From a virus: a DNA stretch of 57,376 bases. Shown piece by piece: positions 45,037-54,620 of the stretch. The notes beneath the pieces are model-generated. The model searched no databases and had not been told where the DNA came from. It saw only the letters and a list, made by a program, of their open reading frames with translations. Each line of letters starts with the position of its first letter. Positions within the stretch are counted from its first letter, which is position 1. The translations under genes and the position numbers were made by a program. The DNA is taken from positions 1 to 57,376 of IMG/VR virus record IMGVR_UViG_3300035698_002427; one strand, given 5' to 3'.

Positions 45037-47553
45037 ATGACGAACCTACTTTTAAACTTCCCCGAGGGTTACACGCCAAATAAATCTCAGAAAGAGATCC
45101 TTCCCAAGATTGAGGCGGCATTTGCAAAAGATAAAAAGTTTATCATTATAAATGCTGCCACCGGATGTTTGACTGGTGATACCATTGTTATTTTAAACTC
45201 CAAGAAAAAAAGCAAACGGTTCAAATTGCGGGATGTTTATACTCATTTTCATGGAAGATCGCCACATGAAATACTTCCCGGTTATTGTGGGTGTGGGTGT
45301 GGAGAATTGTTAAAAGGAACTAGATCTAAACATTTAAAACATCACAGTTGCCAATTATATAAATGGGAGACAATTCCAAATATTCGATCTTATATTGGCG
45401 ATAAATTAGGGTTACAATCAATGTTAAATGTTGTTTATTCTGGGAAAAAGGAAGTATATAGCTTGACATTATCTAACGGTTTTCAATTAAAGGGCACCGC
45501 GTGCCACCCAATTTTAACTAAAACTGGGTTTAAGCCATTGGGCGAATTGACGAATCTTGATAATATTGCGGTTGACCCAGTTTGGGATCGGAAAAATAAC
45601 CCTAAGACTCCCACAATATATAAAAAAATGTATGATACGCATGTATGTGAAGTACCTCATCACCCATTTTCCAAATCGGTAAAAACCAACAAGTACTCCG
45701 CCGGGTTTACCTATAGAGTCGCAATTCATCGATTTGTAGTAGAGGCGAAATTAAACAATTGTACAGTAGCCGAACTAAAAGAAAAATGTCGAGTTAATGA
45801 TATCGAAGGATTGATTTTTATAGACCCAACTACACATGTGGTTCATCATATAGATCACGATCACTATAATAATAGGGAGGATAATTTAATGGCTATGACA
45901 ATTTCAGAACATTTAAAACATCATGGTAAGATCAACGTTGTCAATCTTGGGCGTTTTACGCCGAATTACACAACAGTTGAAAGTGTAAAATATATTGGAG
46001 TCGAAGATACGTATGACATTCAATGTCCCGACCCCCATCATAATTTCGTGGCCAATGGAATTGTTGTTCACAACTCGGGCAAGACTCATATAGTGAAAAC
46101 TCTGGGTAATATGGTGCGACCCCCTAGTCTAGCCTTCAAAGAATCTGTAGATGATTATAGCATCTTCAAAGAAGGGGCAGAAGACTCGATGTTCGACGAT
46201 TCATTTGGACTATATGCCCTGACGATTACAAAAGCACTCCAAGATCAATACAAGAACACATTCGAGGATACTGGAATCCTGAAAGGGCAATCGAATTATC
46301 AATGCGATCTGGATGATGCGATGTCCGTGGATATTGCGCCATGCATTTATATTCCGGGACAAAAACAAGAGTGCTGGAAATCTAATAGATGTCCCTACTA
46401 TAATAGTCGAAACGAGATGTTGAAGTCTCAATTTTCAGCCTTGAATTACAGTATGTTCTTTTCTCTACCTGAGCATTTAAAGAAAAGACAGATTATTGTG
46501 TGTGATGAAGGATCAGAATTGGAAGACCAATTAGTGGCACAATTTACTTGCGAAATTGATATTTCCTTCTTGGTGAAACTTGGAGTTTATGTTTCATCAT
46601 TTCCTGTTCAAGAGACACCAACTAAAATTATTAAGTGGCTGGGGAGCACTGTTCAAGCTGTTTTGGATTCCATTGACAATCATAAAGAGCAGATCAAAAA
46701 TGCTAAAATATCGGAGATTTCGAAACTTCGATATGATTATACGAAACTTTTAAATCTTCAAAAAAGCATTGAAATCTTGTTAAGCACATATCACAGTTCC
46801 CAATATTTGATTGAACGAGCCAATAAGAAAATTAAGTTTATTCCTCTGAAAGTTGATAAATTGTCGTCATTTATATTTGACAATGCGGATACTGTTGTTA
46901 TAATGTCTGCGACGATCATCGACCCAAAAAACTTTTGCAAGAATCTTGGGATCGAAGATTATGAATATATTGAGGCTGATAGTGCCTTTGATCCCGCGAA
47001 AGCGCCAATCTATATTCTGGCGAAACAGAAATTAAACTTCAAAAATCTCAAAGAAATGCTACCAGAATTAGCATCTCAGGTACAAGAACTCTTGGATGAA
47101 CATCCAAATGAAAAAGGGATAGTTCACACCCACACACAATATATCGCAGACTATATAAGAGAAAATGTAAAAGACTCCCGATTATTATGTAGAGAGGTTG
47201 GGGTGAGAAATGAGGAATTATTAAACCAACATGAAATTAGTAAAGACCCAACGGTCTTAGTTTCTCCAAGTATGGCCTATGGGGTTGACCTCAAGGGAGA
47301 CTTGGCGAACTTTCAGATTCTATTGAAAGCCCCATGGCTTCCGACCAAAGAGATTAGAATCGAACAAATGATGAAATTGGATAAACATTGGTATGCTAAT
47401 AAAATGCTCTGCACTCTTGTTCAAGCGTGTGGTAGAGGCATTAGATCTGAGGAAGACGAATGTATTACATATATTTTAGACGGGTCAATATTTGATGCCA
47501 TTATAAGAAACAAGGGGAAACTACCAATCTTTTTCTTAGATAGAATTGAATAA
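45037..47553 (+). CDS. DinG/XPD-like superfamily 2 helicase interrupted by an intein in its P-loop
   Basis: 838 residues as translated; 535 after removal of a 303-residue intein. The exteins join as INAATG|SGKTHIVKT, restoring Walker A. Four Cys (CDLD...CIYI...CWKSNRCPYY, about 422-453) suit the Fe-S cluster of XPD/DinG helicases. IIVCDEGSELED is the DEAH-box place. MSATIIDPKNF and ACGRGIRSEED (motif VI) follow. It unwinds DNA 5' to 3' by family analogy. It has its own strong host-type promoter and is coupled (TAATG) to the next ATPase. Confidence 0.85.
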   Translation: MTNLLLNFPEGYTPNKSQKEILPKIEAAFAKDKKFIIINAATGCLTGDTIVILNSKKKSKRFKLRDVYTHFHGRSPHEILPGYCGCGCGELLKGTRSKHLKHHSCQLYKWETIPNIRSYIGDKLGLQSMLNVVYSGKKEVYSLTLSNGFQLKGTACHPILTKTGFKPLGELTNLDNIAVDPVWDRKNNPKTPTIYKKMYDTHVCEVPHHPFSKSVKTNKYSAGFTYRVAIHRFVVEAKLNNCTVAELKEKCRVNDIEGLIFIDPTTHVVHHIDHDHYNNREDNLMAMTISEHLKHHGKINVVNLGRFTPNYTTVESVKYIGVEDTYDIQCPDPHHNFVANGIVVHNSGKTHIVKTLGNMVRPPSLAFKESVDDYSIFKEGAEDSMFDDSFGLYALTITKALQDQYKNTFEDTGILKGQSNYQCDLDDAMSVDIAPCIYIPGQKQECWKSNRCPYYNSRNEMLKSQFSALNYSMFFSLPEHLKKRQIIVCDEGSELEDQLVAQFTCEIDISFLVKLGVYVSSFPVQETPTKIIKWLGSTVQAVLDSIDNHKEQIKNAKISEISKLRYDYTKLLNLQKSIEILLSTYHSSQYLIERANKKIKFIPLKVDKLSSFIFDNADTVVIMSATIIDPKNFCKNLGIEDYEYIEADSAFDPAKAPIYILAKQKLNFKNLKEMLPELASQVQELLDEHPNEKGIVHTHTQYIADYIRENVKDSRLLCREVGVRNEELLNQHEISKDPTVLVSPSMAYGVDLKGDLANFQILLKAPWLPTKEIRIEQMMKLDKHWYANKMLCTLVQACGRGIRSEEDECITYILDGSIFDAIIRNKGKLPIFFLDRIE
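45166..46074 (+). mobile_element. intein with HNH endonuclease domain
   Basis: 303 residues from Cys 44 to Asn 346 of the precursor. Block A is CLTGDTIVIL. Block B is GTACHPILT (T-x-x-H). Blocks F/G are YDIQCPDPHHNFVANGIVVHN, followed by Ser as the +1 residue. All residues needed for splicing are present. The centre has a CGCGCG...C zinc knuckle and VVHHIDHDHYNNREDNL, an HNH homing endonuclease motif. Insertion is exactly in the Walker A loop, a favoured intein site. Confidence 0.93.
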
Positions 47554-48785
47554 TGCTAACGAGTCAAGATTTAATAAAATCGTTTAAAGAAGACAAGAAA
47601 ATGAGCCGAGGACTAAGAAGAAAAACAAACATGTCAAAAAATAAATTAAACATCAAAAAAATCCTAGATAATATCCATTGGATCGACCAAATCGATGAGA
47701 ATATTTTACCCTCTCAATTTGAGGTGGCTCCAGAATATCCAAACGATTTTCGAGCACTATTTGGAACGACTTCAGTATATTACTTATATATGGACAACCT
47801 TTGTATGTATAGAAAAAATTACAAAAAGCTCCTTGAATTTTTAATGTGTAATGGGTTCACATCATATTCTCAAGGACGAGGAACATACACGTTCGTCAAT
47901 CCTGAAAGAAAAATTTGTATGTCTGGAGATTTTGGAGATACCCCTCCAGTATTAGAAGACTTGATGAAGCTCGATGTAAATGGCGAGCCAGAGGAGCCCG
48001 TGGGGCCAGATGATGGAGCCAGAGTCCATTTTTATAACCATATAAATAATAAAGACTTCGTGGAAACGTTGTTGAAATTGTTGAATACTTTGTTGGTCGA
48101 ACCTATTAGAGTCTCTACAAACTTCTATATGATTGCCCAAAACCAAAATGGACTATTCAATCATCAAACTAGATTTAAAAGCATTCCCATCAAAGATGAT
48201 AGATATGACTTATTCTATGGTGCCGAGTTTCCCCATGAGAAATTGAAGAAGTTCATAACAGGAGAGACTAAAAATCTCATGCTTCTCCATGGAGATCCGG
48301 GGACAGGTAAGAGTAACTATATCAAACACATCATCACAAACTCCCCTAGAAAGGTGATTTACGTCCCACCATCAATGCTTTCAGTATTGGCTACGCCGGG
48401 GTTTGTGTCCTATATAATGGAAAACCAAAATAGCATCCTTTTGATCGAAGATGCGGAAGAAGTTCTTTCGATTGATCGTAATTCCGCTACGAATAATCTC
48501 CTTGGTCTGACAGATGGGTTCCTAAAAGATGCCCTGAACCTTAAGATCATTTGCACCTTCAACTGTGATATTGGGCAAATCGATCCGGCACTCTTACGGA
48601 AAGGTCGTATGTATTTTGAATATAAGTTCTCGGACCTTTCCATTGTTGATGGTCAAAAGTTATCAGATTTTATGGAACTTGGGGTTGATGTAACAGAAGA
48701 GATGACATTGGCCGATCTCTTCAATAGAGACGCAAATATCACGGAATCATCATTGGACACGAAGTTTATGGGCTTTGCAACATAG
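47553..48785 (+). CDS. AAA family ATPase
   Basis: 410 residues. The N-terminal ~230 residues are unassigned. The AAA module has MLLHGDPGTGKSNYIKH (Walker A, about 245), SILLIEDAEEVL (Walker B, about 292), a sensor 1 region LKIICTFNCD and arginine finger LLRKGRM. It resembles the proteasome/spastin-type single-AAA phage proteins rather than clamp loader gp44, since it lacks the RFC-type layout. The role is unknown. Confidence 0.75.
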   Translation: MLTSQDLIKSFKEDKKMSRGLRRKTNMSKNKLNIKKILDNIHWIDQIDENILPSQFEVAPEYPNDFRALFGTTSVYYLYMDNLCMYRKNYKKLLEFLMCNGFTSYSQGRGTYTFVNPERKICMSGDFGDTPPVLEDLMKLDVNGEPEEPVGPDDGARVHFYNHINNKDFVETLLKLLNTLLVEPIRVSTNFYMIAQNQNGLFNHQTRFKSIPIKDDRYDLFYGAEFPHEKLKKFITGETKNLMLLHGDPGTGKSNYIKHIITNSPRKVIYVPPSMLSVLATPGFVSYIMENQNSILLIEDAEEVLSIDRNSATNNLLGLTDGFLKDALNLKIICTFNCDIGQIDPALLRKGRMYFEYKFSDLSIVDGQKLSDFMELGVDVTEEMTLADLFNRDANITESSLDTKFMGFAT

Positions 48786-48792
48786 CGCATGG

Positions 48793-48798
48793 TAAATA
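48793..48798 (+). promoter_or_regulatory. late-type box TAAATA, 6 nt before GTG 48805
   Basis: GGTAAATA, 6 nt, GTG of the gp15-like gene, the first of the virion block. Confidence 0.6.
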
Positions 48799-48804
48799 TG
48801 AATA

Positions 48805-50625
48805 GTGAATAAATATTCGTATTTTAGGGAGAACATCAACATGCTGACACAATTCGTGGCGGCATTTGATGATTGTTTTGTTTATCGATATACCAAAAAT
48901 GAGGTTCCCAAGGAAAAGATCAATGTTCGATATGTTCTGGGGCCAAAACAAAGGGTCCTCTATGATATTGTAGATCAGGCGAAGAATATTACTCTTCCTG
49001 TGATTTCGATGGAACAGAAGAATATCCAAAGAGATCCTACAAGAATTCAATTTAAAGATCAGAAGATGACACGCCCAAATAAGGGCAATACTCTGGTGTC
49101 AAGAGTCCCGTCTCCGATTCCTGTAATAATGGATATCGACGTGTCAATCGTCGCCAATTATAAAGAAGATATAGATCAGATTGCATCTAACTTTATTCCA
49201 TGGTGTAATCCTTATTTCATTTTGTCTTGGAAGATACCAGAAGATTTTGGAATGGATTTCATAGATGAACTGAGAACTGAAGTTTCTTGGTCCGGGTCCA
49301 TTGACTATGAGAACCCTATGAACATCGAACATACCGAGAAATATAAAATTGTCGGTAATACATCCTTCAAGTTGAAGGGGTGGTTGTTTCCTGCATTGGA
49401 AACCCCCCAAGCGCCGATCTATGTGGTGAATACTAATTTTATTGCTGTGTCATCAGGAGCAAATCTTTATAATTATGATACATTGGTTTCTGGTAATACC
49501 ACCACCGATAGTATATTAATTTCGGCATATCCAGAGTTCACCAATGTATTTTATAAGGGAATGCCCGTTTATGATAACTTAACTCTGAGTCCAGATTGGG
49601 ATCATACTTTCACATTCTTTGGAAAACGTTTTGATTTTAATAATACTTGGTATTTGAGTGGGTCATATTTCTCCAATCTACAATTGGTCGAAATTAATAC
49701 TGCCAAATTTCCAACAATCTCCGCATATAGTATACCATCAGGGATGGTAACAACTATAAATGATAATATTGCATCTATTTCTTTGAGTTCTGGATATCTA
49801 TCTGCGGGCAAGTTCACTGTTGTAACTGCAAATAGTGCTGGGTGGGTTGCGTGGGATAATACCGCCACAGTGGTTAGACTATCTGCGGCAACTCCCCCAG
49901 AAGATCCAGTTGATGCGTATGCTACTGAAATTCTTGCGGATTCTCCAATTGGATACTGGCGACTTGGAGAGTCCAGTGGAACAATTGCGGCAAATGATAT
50001 GGGACCATATCCTGGTACCTATATTGGAAGTCCTATATTGGGTGTAGATGGCGCACTTATTGGTAATCCTAATACTGCCGCAACATTTGATGGAGCGACC
50101 CAGTATATTACGGTAGAGGATGATGATGCGGTCGCGCCTGTAGATATGACTATCGAATTTTGGGTAAAACTTGCATCCCTACCTCCTGAATCGTCATCAC
50201 AGAGAATGTGGCTGATAACAAAAAGTGCGTATTTGCAACAAGAGTATGAGATCTCAATTAATAGTTATAGTAGCGATTACGGAAAGTTTGTCGCGACTCG
50301 ATACACCTCATTGGATGGGGCAACGGGATTTCGTCGAGGTTCATCGTCTAGCGCCCAGATAGGAGTCTGGACACATGTGGTGTTCGTATTCGAGAACAAA
50401 TACCCATTTGCATCCAGACCGGAATGTTATATAAACGGTGTATTGGATAATGGATCTTCATTTGCGGATTCTGGCGCTCCCACAACAACCGGATCGGTAC
50501 AATTACGATTTGGGTGGAAGGACAATGAGAATAACGTAGATGGAACATTAGATGAAATAGCCATATACGATACAGTTCTCACATCAGACCGCATCGCAGC
50601 ACACTATGCGGCATCTGGACGATGA
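48805..50625 (+). CDS. 15: tail sheath stabiliser/completion protein gp15-like, fused to a C-terminal LamG domain
   Basis: 606 residues. Residues 1-205 follow T4 gp15: KEKINVRYVLGPKQR, then VPSPIPVIMDIDVSIVANYKEDIDQIASNFIPWCNPYF and YKIVGNTSFKLKGWLFP, as in T4 (SPIKMIYELSIFTRYEDD..., EVNGWMYP). T4 gp15 has 272 residues. Residues about 375-606 are a concanavalin/LamG jelly-roll: SPIGYWRLGESSG, AATFDGATQYITV, MTIEFWVKL, GVWTHVVFVFE and LDEIAIYDTVL. The extra domain would project from the tail end near the neck and may bind glycans. Confidence 0.75.
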   Translation: MNKYSYFRENINMLTQFVAAFDDCFVYRYTKNEVPKEKINVRYVLGPKQRVLYDIVDQAKNITLPVISMEQKNIQRDPTRIQFKDQKMTRPNKGNTLVSRVPSPIPVIMDIDVSIVANYKEDIDQIASNFIPWCNPYFILSWKIPEDFGMDFIDELRTEVSWSGSIDYENPMNIEHTEKYKIVGNTSFKLKGWLFPALETPQAPIYVVNTNFIAVSSGANLYNYDTLVSGNTTTDSILISAYPEFTNVFYKGMPVYDNLTLSPDWDHTFTFFGKRFDFNNTWYLSGSYFSNLQLVEINTAKFPTISAYSIPSGMVTTINDNIASISLSSGYLSAGKFTVVTANSAGWVAWDNTATVVRLSAATPPEDPVDAYATEILADSPIGYWRLGESSGTIAANDMGPYPGTYIGSPILGVDGALIGNPNTAATFDGATQYITVEDDDAVAPVDMTIEFWVKLASLPPESSSQRMWLITKSAYLQQEYEISINSYSSDYGKFVATRYTSLDGATGFRRGSSSSAQIGVWTHVVFVFENKYPFASRPECYINGVLDNGSSFADSGAPTTTGSVQLRFGWKDNENNVDGTLDEIAIYDTVLTSDRIAAHYAASGR

Positions 50626-50698
50626 CATTAAAATATTAAACCCACCTTTAGAAAATAACGTTATAATAATTTGAGCCTTGTTATTTACCTTTTTTGGC

Positions 50699-50704
50699 TA
50701 AATA
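50699..50704 (+). promoter_or_regulatory. late-type box CTAAATA, 8 nt before the portal ATG
   Basis: CTAAATA then 8 nt then ATG 50713. The 70-nt spacer before it also has a weak AAATAAC/GTTATTT inverted repeat followed by a T run. Confidence 0.55.
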
Positions 50705-50712
50705 TATGATAT

Positions 50713-52527
50713 ATGGCGAATATCATTAATAGACCGAATAATCGGGCAAATACTCGATCTGATGGGAAATCTCAGATGTATGATCGGAGTATGACCAACC
50801 ATCTGAAGAACAGGACGCCATACAGTTATCAAGCTTTAGATATTGAGGAACTAAAAAATACCAAATATCGTTACTTCCAAAAAGTTGGAATGCGTAGACC
50901 CGAGGCAATTGCCAAGAACTCGGTTGTCTTAAATAACGACTTTAATACCACGGCATTCTCTCTGATAGACAAGGATAAGTCTTTTTCGGAAGTAATGTAT
51001 GCTGCCGCTTCCGAGGAAAAACCCGGAAGAATGCGAGATTATCGCACCATGGCGGCATTCTCTGAGATCTCTGATGCTCTCAATGAAATGTGCGACGATA
51101 CAATTGTTGCCGATGAAAATGATGAGATTGTTCTTTTGATGTTAAAAGACACGGAATTAGAATCCGTCAAAAAACAAGAGGTCCACGAAGAGTGGAGAAG
51201 GTATGTGAATTATTTTGACCTTCACAACCACGGGTGGAATTATTTTCGTCAATTTTTAATTGAAGGCGAATTATATTTTGAACAGATCATCCATACCGAT
51301 TATACGAATGAGGGCGTTCTTGGAATTGTCAATGTTCCAGCTGACTTAATTGACCCGGTTTATTCAAACATTCAAAATATGTTGGTTAAGGGCTTCCTTT
51401 ACCAGAAACCGATTTTCGATGTAAATGACCCGAAGAAAGTTGAAAAATATGAGCCCATTCCTTTTGAGGAGAATCAAATTGTTTATATAAACAATGGTCA
51501 TTATAATGAAACTAAGGACTTTGTAGTCCCATATATTGAAAATGCGCGGAGAGCATATAGGCAATTAAGCATGATCGAAGATGCTATCGTCATCAAGAGA
51601 TTGGTTCATGCCCCTCTTCGTTTTGTGTTCAATATTGATGTTGGAAGATTACCGGTACCGCAAGCAGAAGCATATTTGAAGAAGGTCCAGTCTCAGTATT
51701 GGTCAACTAAAACTTTTGACTCGGACGAGGGTGATATTGTCAAGAAATACTCTCCCCAGTCAACTCTGGACTCATTTTGGTTCGCGAAGAGACAGGGACA
51801 AGAACCCACCACAGTTCAAGAAATTGGGGGACAGGACAATATGGGCGACATGCCCGACCTGATGTTCTTCATCAAAAAACTTTATAGATCGCTGGGAGTT
51901 CCGACATCGAGATTGGACCCAGACGATTCATTTAGAGATGGCACAGATATCCTAAGAGAAGAACTTAAGTTTGCTAATACGGTCATAAGACAACAGAAAA
52001 AATTCGCCGCTGGTCTTAAGAGAGGATTTATAACACATCTCAAACTTCGTAAGATGTTTGACGAATATGATTTAATTGAAGAACAAGTTACCGTTCTATT
52101 CAATCCCCCATCTAATTTTCATGATCTTCGTAATAATCAAAAATTAGAATTAAAGGTCAATACATTTAACAGTTTGATTGGAACTGGGAAAATCTCAACT
52201 ACTATGGCCCTTAAGAAAGTCATGGCATGGAAAGACAAGGATATTCTCGCTAATCGGGAATTACTTAGGTCCGATGCGGGTCTTCAGTGGGAACTGAATA
52301 TGATCGAATCTATGGGACCAAATTATAAGGAACAATTATTGGCCCAAGCTAACGCCGGAGAACCCCAAGAAGCGGGGGTTGGTGTTGGGGGTGGTGATAT
52401 GGGTGGAATGGCACCACCCGCCTTTGGTGGCGGTCCCGCTGGTCTTGGAATGGATGATGTAGAGGAACCTCCTAACGCTGGTAATCCCCCAGATCAAAAC
52501 ATTATCCCAGAGCCCGCAGAGATCTAA
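50713..52527 (+). CDS. 20: portal protein (T4 gp20-like)
   Basis: 604 residues (T4 524). YFRQFLIEGELYFEQIIH, APLRFVFNIDVGRLPVPQAEAYLKKV and GVPTSRLDPDDSFRDGTDILREELKF are hallmark gp20 segments. The C-terminal 60 residues are Gly/Pro-rich and longer than in T4. It forms the dodecameric DNA gate at the head vertex and binds the terminase and neck. The end overlaps the convergent HNH gene by 26 bp. Confidence 0.9.
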   Translation: MANIINRPNNRANTRSDGKSQMYDRSMTNHLKNRTPYSYQALDIEELKNTKYRYFQKVGMRRPEAIAKNSVVLNNDFNTTAFSLIDKDKSFSEVMYAAASEEKPGRMRDYRTMAAFSEISDALNEMCDDTIVADENDEIVLLMLKDTELESVKKQEVHEEWRRYVNYFDLHNHGWNYFRQFLIEGELYFEQIIHTDYTNEGVLGIVNVPADLIDPVYSNIQNMLVKGFLYQKPIFDVNDPKKVEKYEPIPFEENQIVYINNGHYNETKDFVVPYIENARRAYRQLSMIEDAIVIKRLVHAPLRFVFNIDVGRLPVPQAEAYLKKVQSQYWSTKTFDSDEGDIVKKYSPQSTLDSFWFAKRQGQEPTTVQEIGGQDNMGDMPDLMFFIKKLYRSLGVPTSRLDPDDSFRDGTDILREELKFANTVIRQQKKFAAGLKRGFITHLKLRKMFDEYDLIEEQVTVLFNPPSNFHDLRNNQKLELKVNTFNSLIGTGKISTTMALKKVMAWKDKDILANRELLRSDAGLQWELNMIESMGPNYKEQLLAQANAGEPQEAGVGVGGGDMGGMAPPAFGGGPAGLGMDDVEEPPNAGNPPDQNIIPEPAEI

Positions 52528-53059
52528 CATTCACTAATAAAAACTCAGGCAATTCTGACCAATGTATACCACACGGAGATCTATAATCTAATTTGTCGCC
52601 CTTACTTTCATTTATAGTTGCGGGTATAATTTGAAGATTTAGGTGATGGTGAAAGCCCCCCTGATTTAATGGCAATATATGATCAACGTGGTGTAATATC
52701 CCAAGACATTTTGAGATTCGGATAGAGGAATCTTGTAAAGTTTTTTCTATTAAAATATTGTGATCTGGATGTAATAGATCTCTTAACTTCGCCCGTCTAT
52801 TTTGGCAGTGGGTGTTACAAAGGGCTTTGTGCTCTTTTCGATATACTTTGGCCTGTTCTTTTCGATGTTCTTTATTATTATCTCGCCATAATTTTCCTCT
52901 ATTATTTGAAATTTTCCGATTGTCGTAATAATAATTCCGCGCTCTTTTTCGAACACTTTCAGAGTTCTTTATATTATACTCTTTAGCGTATATGCTCATC
53001 TGCGCTTTAACTTCTGGAGAAGATCTATACGCCCGCATCAGGATCAATCTCATACACAC
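52502..53059 (-). CDS. HNH endonuclease, probably a homing gene
   Basis: 185 residues with a GTG start at 53059; ATG 53053 is equally possible. A long basic N-terminal helical region is followed by the HNH core: CNTHCQNRRAKLRDLL, ILHHVDHILPLNQGGFHHHLNLQII (H-x-D-H...N-L) and a closing His/Asn segment. It lies on the minus strand between portal and neck genes, where T4-like phages often carry free-standing nucleases. Confidence 0.82.
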   Translation of the reverse strand: MCMRLILMRAYRSSPEVKAQMSIYAKEYNIKNSESVRKRARNYYYDNRKISNNRGKLWRDNNKEHRKEQAKVYRKEHKALCNTHCQNRRAKLRDLLHPDHNILIEKTLQDSSIRISKCLGILHHVDHILPLNQGGFHHHLNLQIIPATINESKGDKLDYRSPCGIHWSELPEFLLVNVRSLRALG

Positions 53060-53069
53060 CGTCGGTCAA

Positions 53070-53396
53070 CTAGAGATCCCAGAATGGGAGATTGGCGTCC
53101 GTCATACAGAAGCTCACACAATTAAATGCGGAACTATAATAATAATATGTTCCAGTATTTGATTCTATATCAATACCAGATTCCGATAGGACGCCACATT
53201 GATAAAAATAATATTCTGTGCCAACGTTTGTTTGAGGGTGTTCGTATGCCGATTCTTGGCCCCACAAAATATAATCATTTGGCTCCTTGTAAAAGTAAAA
53301 TGCATCTGCATTACTTTCAAGGTTGAGACCCGGAAGAGACTCAACTCCGCAAGTAAGAGGAACATAATAAGTTCCAGCATTTGAGTCATACGCCAT
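53070..53396 (-). CDS. short repeat-containing protein
   Basis: 108 residues, Tyr/Asn/Ser-rich with two related segments: the CGVESLPGLNLESNADAFYFY type (about 16-36) and the CGVLSESGIDIESNTGTYYYY type (about 67-87). No lysine- or arginine-rich parts. The composition resembles short adhesin or decoration domains. Late-type box 6 nt upstream. It is followed 10 bp later by the HNH gene on the same strand. Not recognised. Confidence 0.5.
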   Translation of the reverse strand: MAYDSNAGTYYVPLTCGVESLPGLNLESNADAFYFYKEPNDYILWGQESAYEHPQTNVGTEYYFYQCGVLSESGIDIESNTGTYYYYSSAFNCVSFCMTDANLPFWDL

Positions 53397-53402
53397 ATAA
53401 TC

Positions 53403-53408
53403 TATTTA
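53403..53408 (-). promoter_or_regulatory. late-type box TAAATA, 6 nt before ATG 53396
   Basis: Minus strand: TTAAATA, 6 nt, ATG. It is divergent from the box at 53415. Confidence 0.6.
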
Positions 53409-53414
53409 ACACGC

Positions 53415-53420
53415 TAAATA
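53415..53420 (+). promoter_or_regulatory. late-type box CTAAATA, 7 nt before ATG 53428
   Basis: CTAAATA, 7 nt (CATTTAT), ATG. It forms a divergent late-promoter pair. Confidence 0.6.
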
Positions 53421-53427
53421 CATTTAT

Positions 53428-54570
53428 ATGTCGGAACTCTGCACAATCACCCCAATTTCTGCATTTATGAGCACAAATCTTTCTTCTAAGATTGCGTGTT
53501 ATCAAGAATTGGGAGAAAGAATCTTGAGAATGTTGGGACACCCAATGATCAATGTAGAACTACATCCAGATCAATTGTATGATTCGATTTCAATGGCGTG
53601 TGAGTTCTTCACAAAATATGCGGGCCACACGAAAGAATATATCATCTTTGATTCCCGATTATATGAGGATAATAAGGGAGTAAGGTTAGATCATTTATTC
53701 ACAGTTGCGAATACAAATTATACAGTGTCCCAAAAATTGGCAGAGGGGTCTCGACCAAATCCAGATTATGAGGCGAGTTTAAGAGGTAGTTTATATGTTT
53801 GCGTGTCTGCGGTATCCGCAACATACTTCACATCGTCCTCCGCATTATCTGGTATTATGCCCTCAGACGGCCTAACAATATTACAAGTTCTCGATTCAGA
53901 ATCTTACTTGACTATTATAGATGCGCTCCCAGAACTCGCAACTGTTTTTAAGGTTTCCCCTCAAAAAACCATTAGTATTCAATGCGTTGCCACAGAGTCC
54001 ACTACATTTCAAAATATGTTTGACTATGATGCTATGGACTATCGGAAGGTGATTAGTGTTACTGATTTTGAAGAAGGAAGTAGCAGTGGCGTTAATACAT
54101 TGTTCTCGATGGAATCCACAATGGCACAACAAACATTTTATAGTTATGCTATGGGCAACTTTGGGTTCGATTTACTTTCTTGGCATGTCGTGAAAGATTG
54201 GATGAAGACCAGAGAGAAGGTTCTGGCCATTCGTAGAGAAATTCATTTCGACAACAGAACACAATACATGAGGATGTATCCTCAACCACGGAATACTACA
54301 AACTTCGTAGGTGTCTTGGAATGCTACGTAGAACGTCCAATTCGTGATATAATCAAGGAAAAATGGATCTTGGATTACTCCGTGGCTCTTTCAAAGATTA
54401 TGTGGGGCCGTATCTTAACTCATATAACTGGCGTGACAATTCTTGGGGGTGGTTCTCTCAACGGTGAGAGCGTTCTTCAAGAAGGTATTACGGACAAGAA
54501 AGAATTAGAAGAAATGTTAGTCGGCGGCGGCTTCGGGGATTTCGAGCCTATCGGAATGTTCACCGAGTGA
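53428..54570 (+). CDS. 13: neck protein (T4 gp13-like)
   Basis: 380 residues (T4 gp13 309). QELGERILRMLGHPMINVEL followed by HPDQLYDSISMACEFFTKYAGHTKEYIIF matches the N-terminal helix pair of T4-like and cyanophage gp13 (L-G-x-P-x-x-x-x-x-x-x-x-D-Q-x-x-D-x-I-x-x-A). The C-terminal half has RDIIKEKWILDYSVALSKIMWGRIL, typical of this family. A beta insert lies around 95-190. It closes the head after packaging and joins the tail. Confidence 0.75.
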   Translation: MSELCTITPISAFMSTNLSSKIACYQELGERILRMLGHPMINVELHPDQLYDSISMACEFFTKYAGHTKEYIIFDSRLYEDNKGVRLDHLFTVANTNYTVSQKLAEGSRPNPDYEASLRGSLYVCVSAVSATYFTSSSALSGIMPSDGLTILQVLDSESYLTIIDALPELATVFKVSPQKTISIQCVATESTTFQNMFDYDAMDYRKVISVTDFEEGSSSGVNTLFSMESTMAQQTFYSYAMGNFGFDLLSWHVVKDWMKTREKVLAIRREIHFDNRTQYMRMYPQPRNTTNFVGVLECYVERPIRDIIKEKWILDYSVALSKIMWGRILTHITGVTILGGGSLNGESVLQEGITDKKELEEMLVGGGFGDFEPIGMFTE

Positions 54571-54620
54571 TCTGGTATACGCAATTCAAATTATTATCCT
54601 TGAAAATCTCATATTCAGAC

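Noticed and set aside
47553-48785. AAA ATPase as clamp-loader large subunit gp44
   Set aside because: It has a long unrelated N-terminal region and a proteasome-like single AAA module; the RFC box layout expected of gp44 is not seen.
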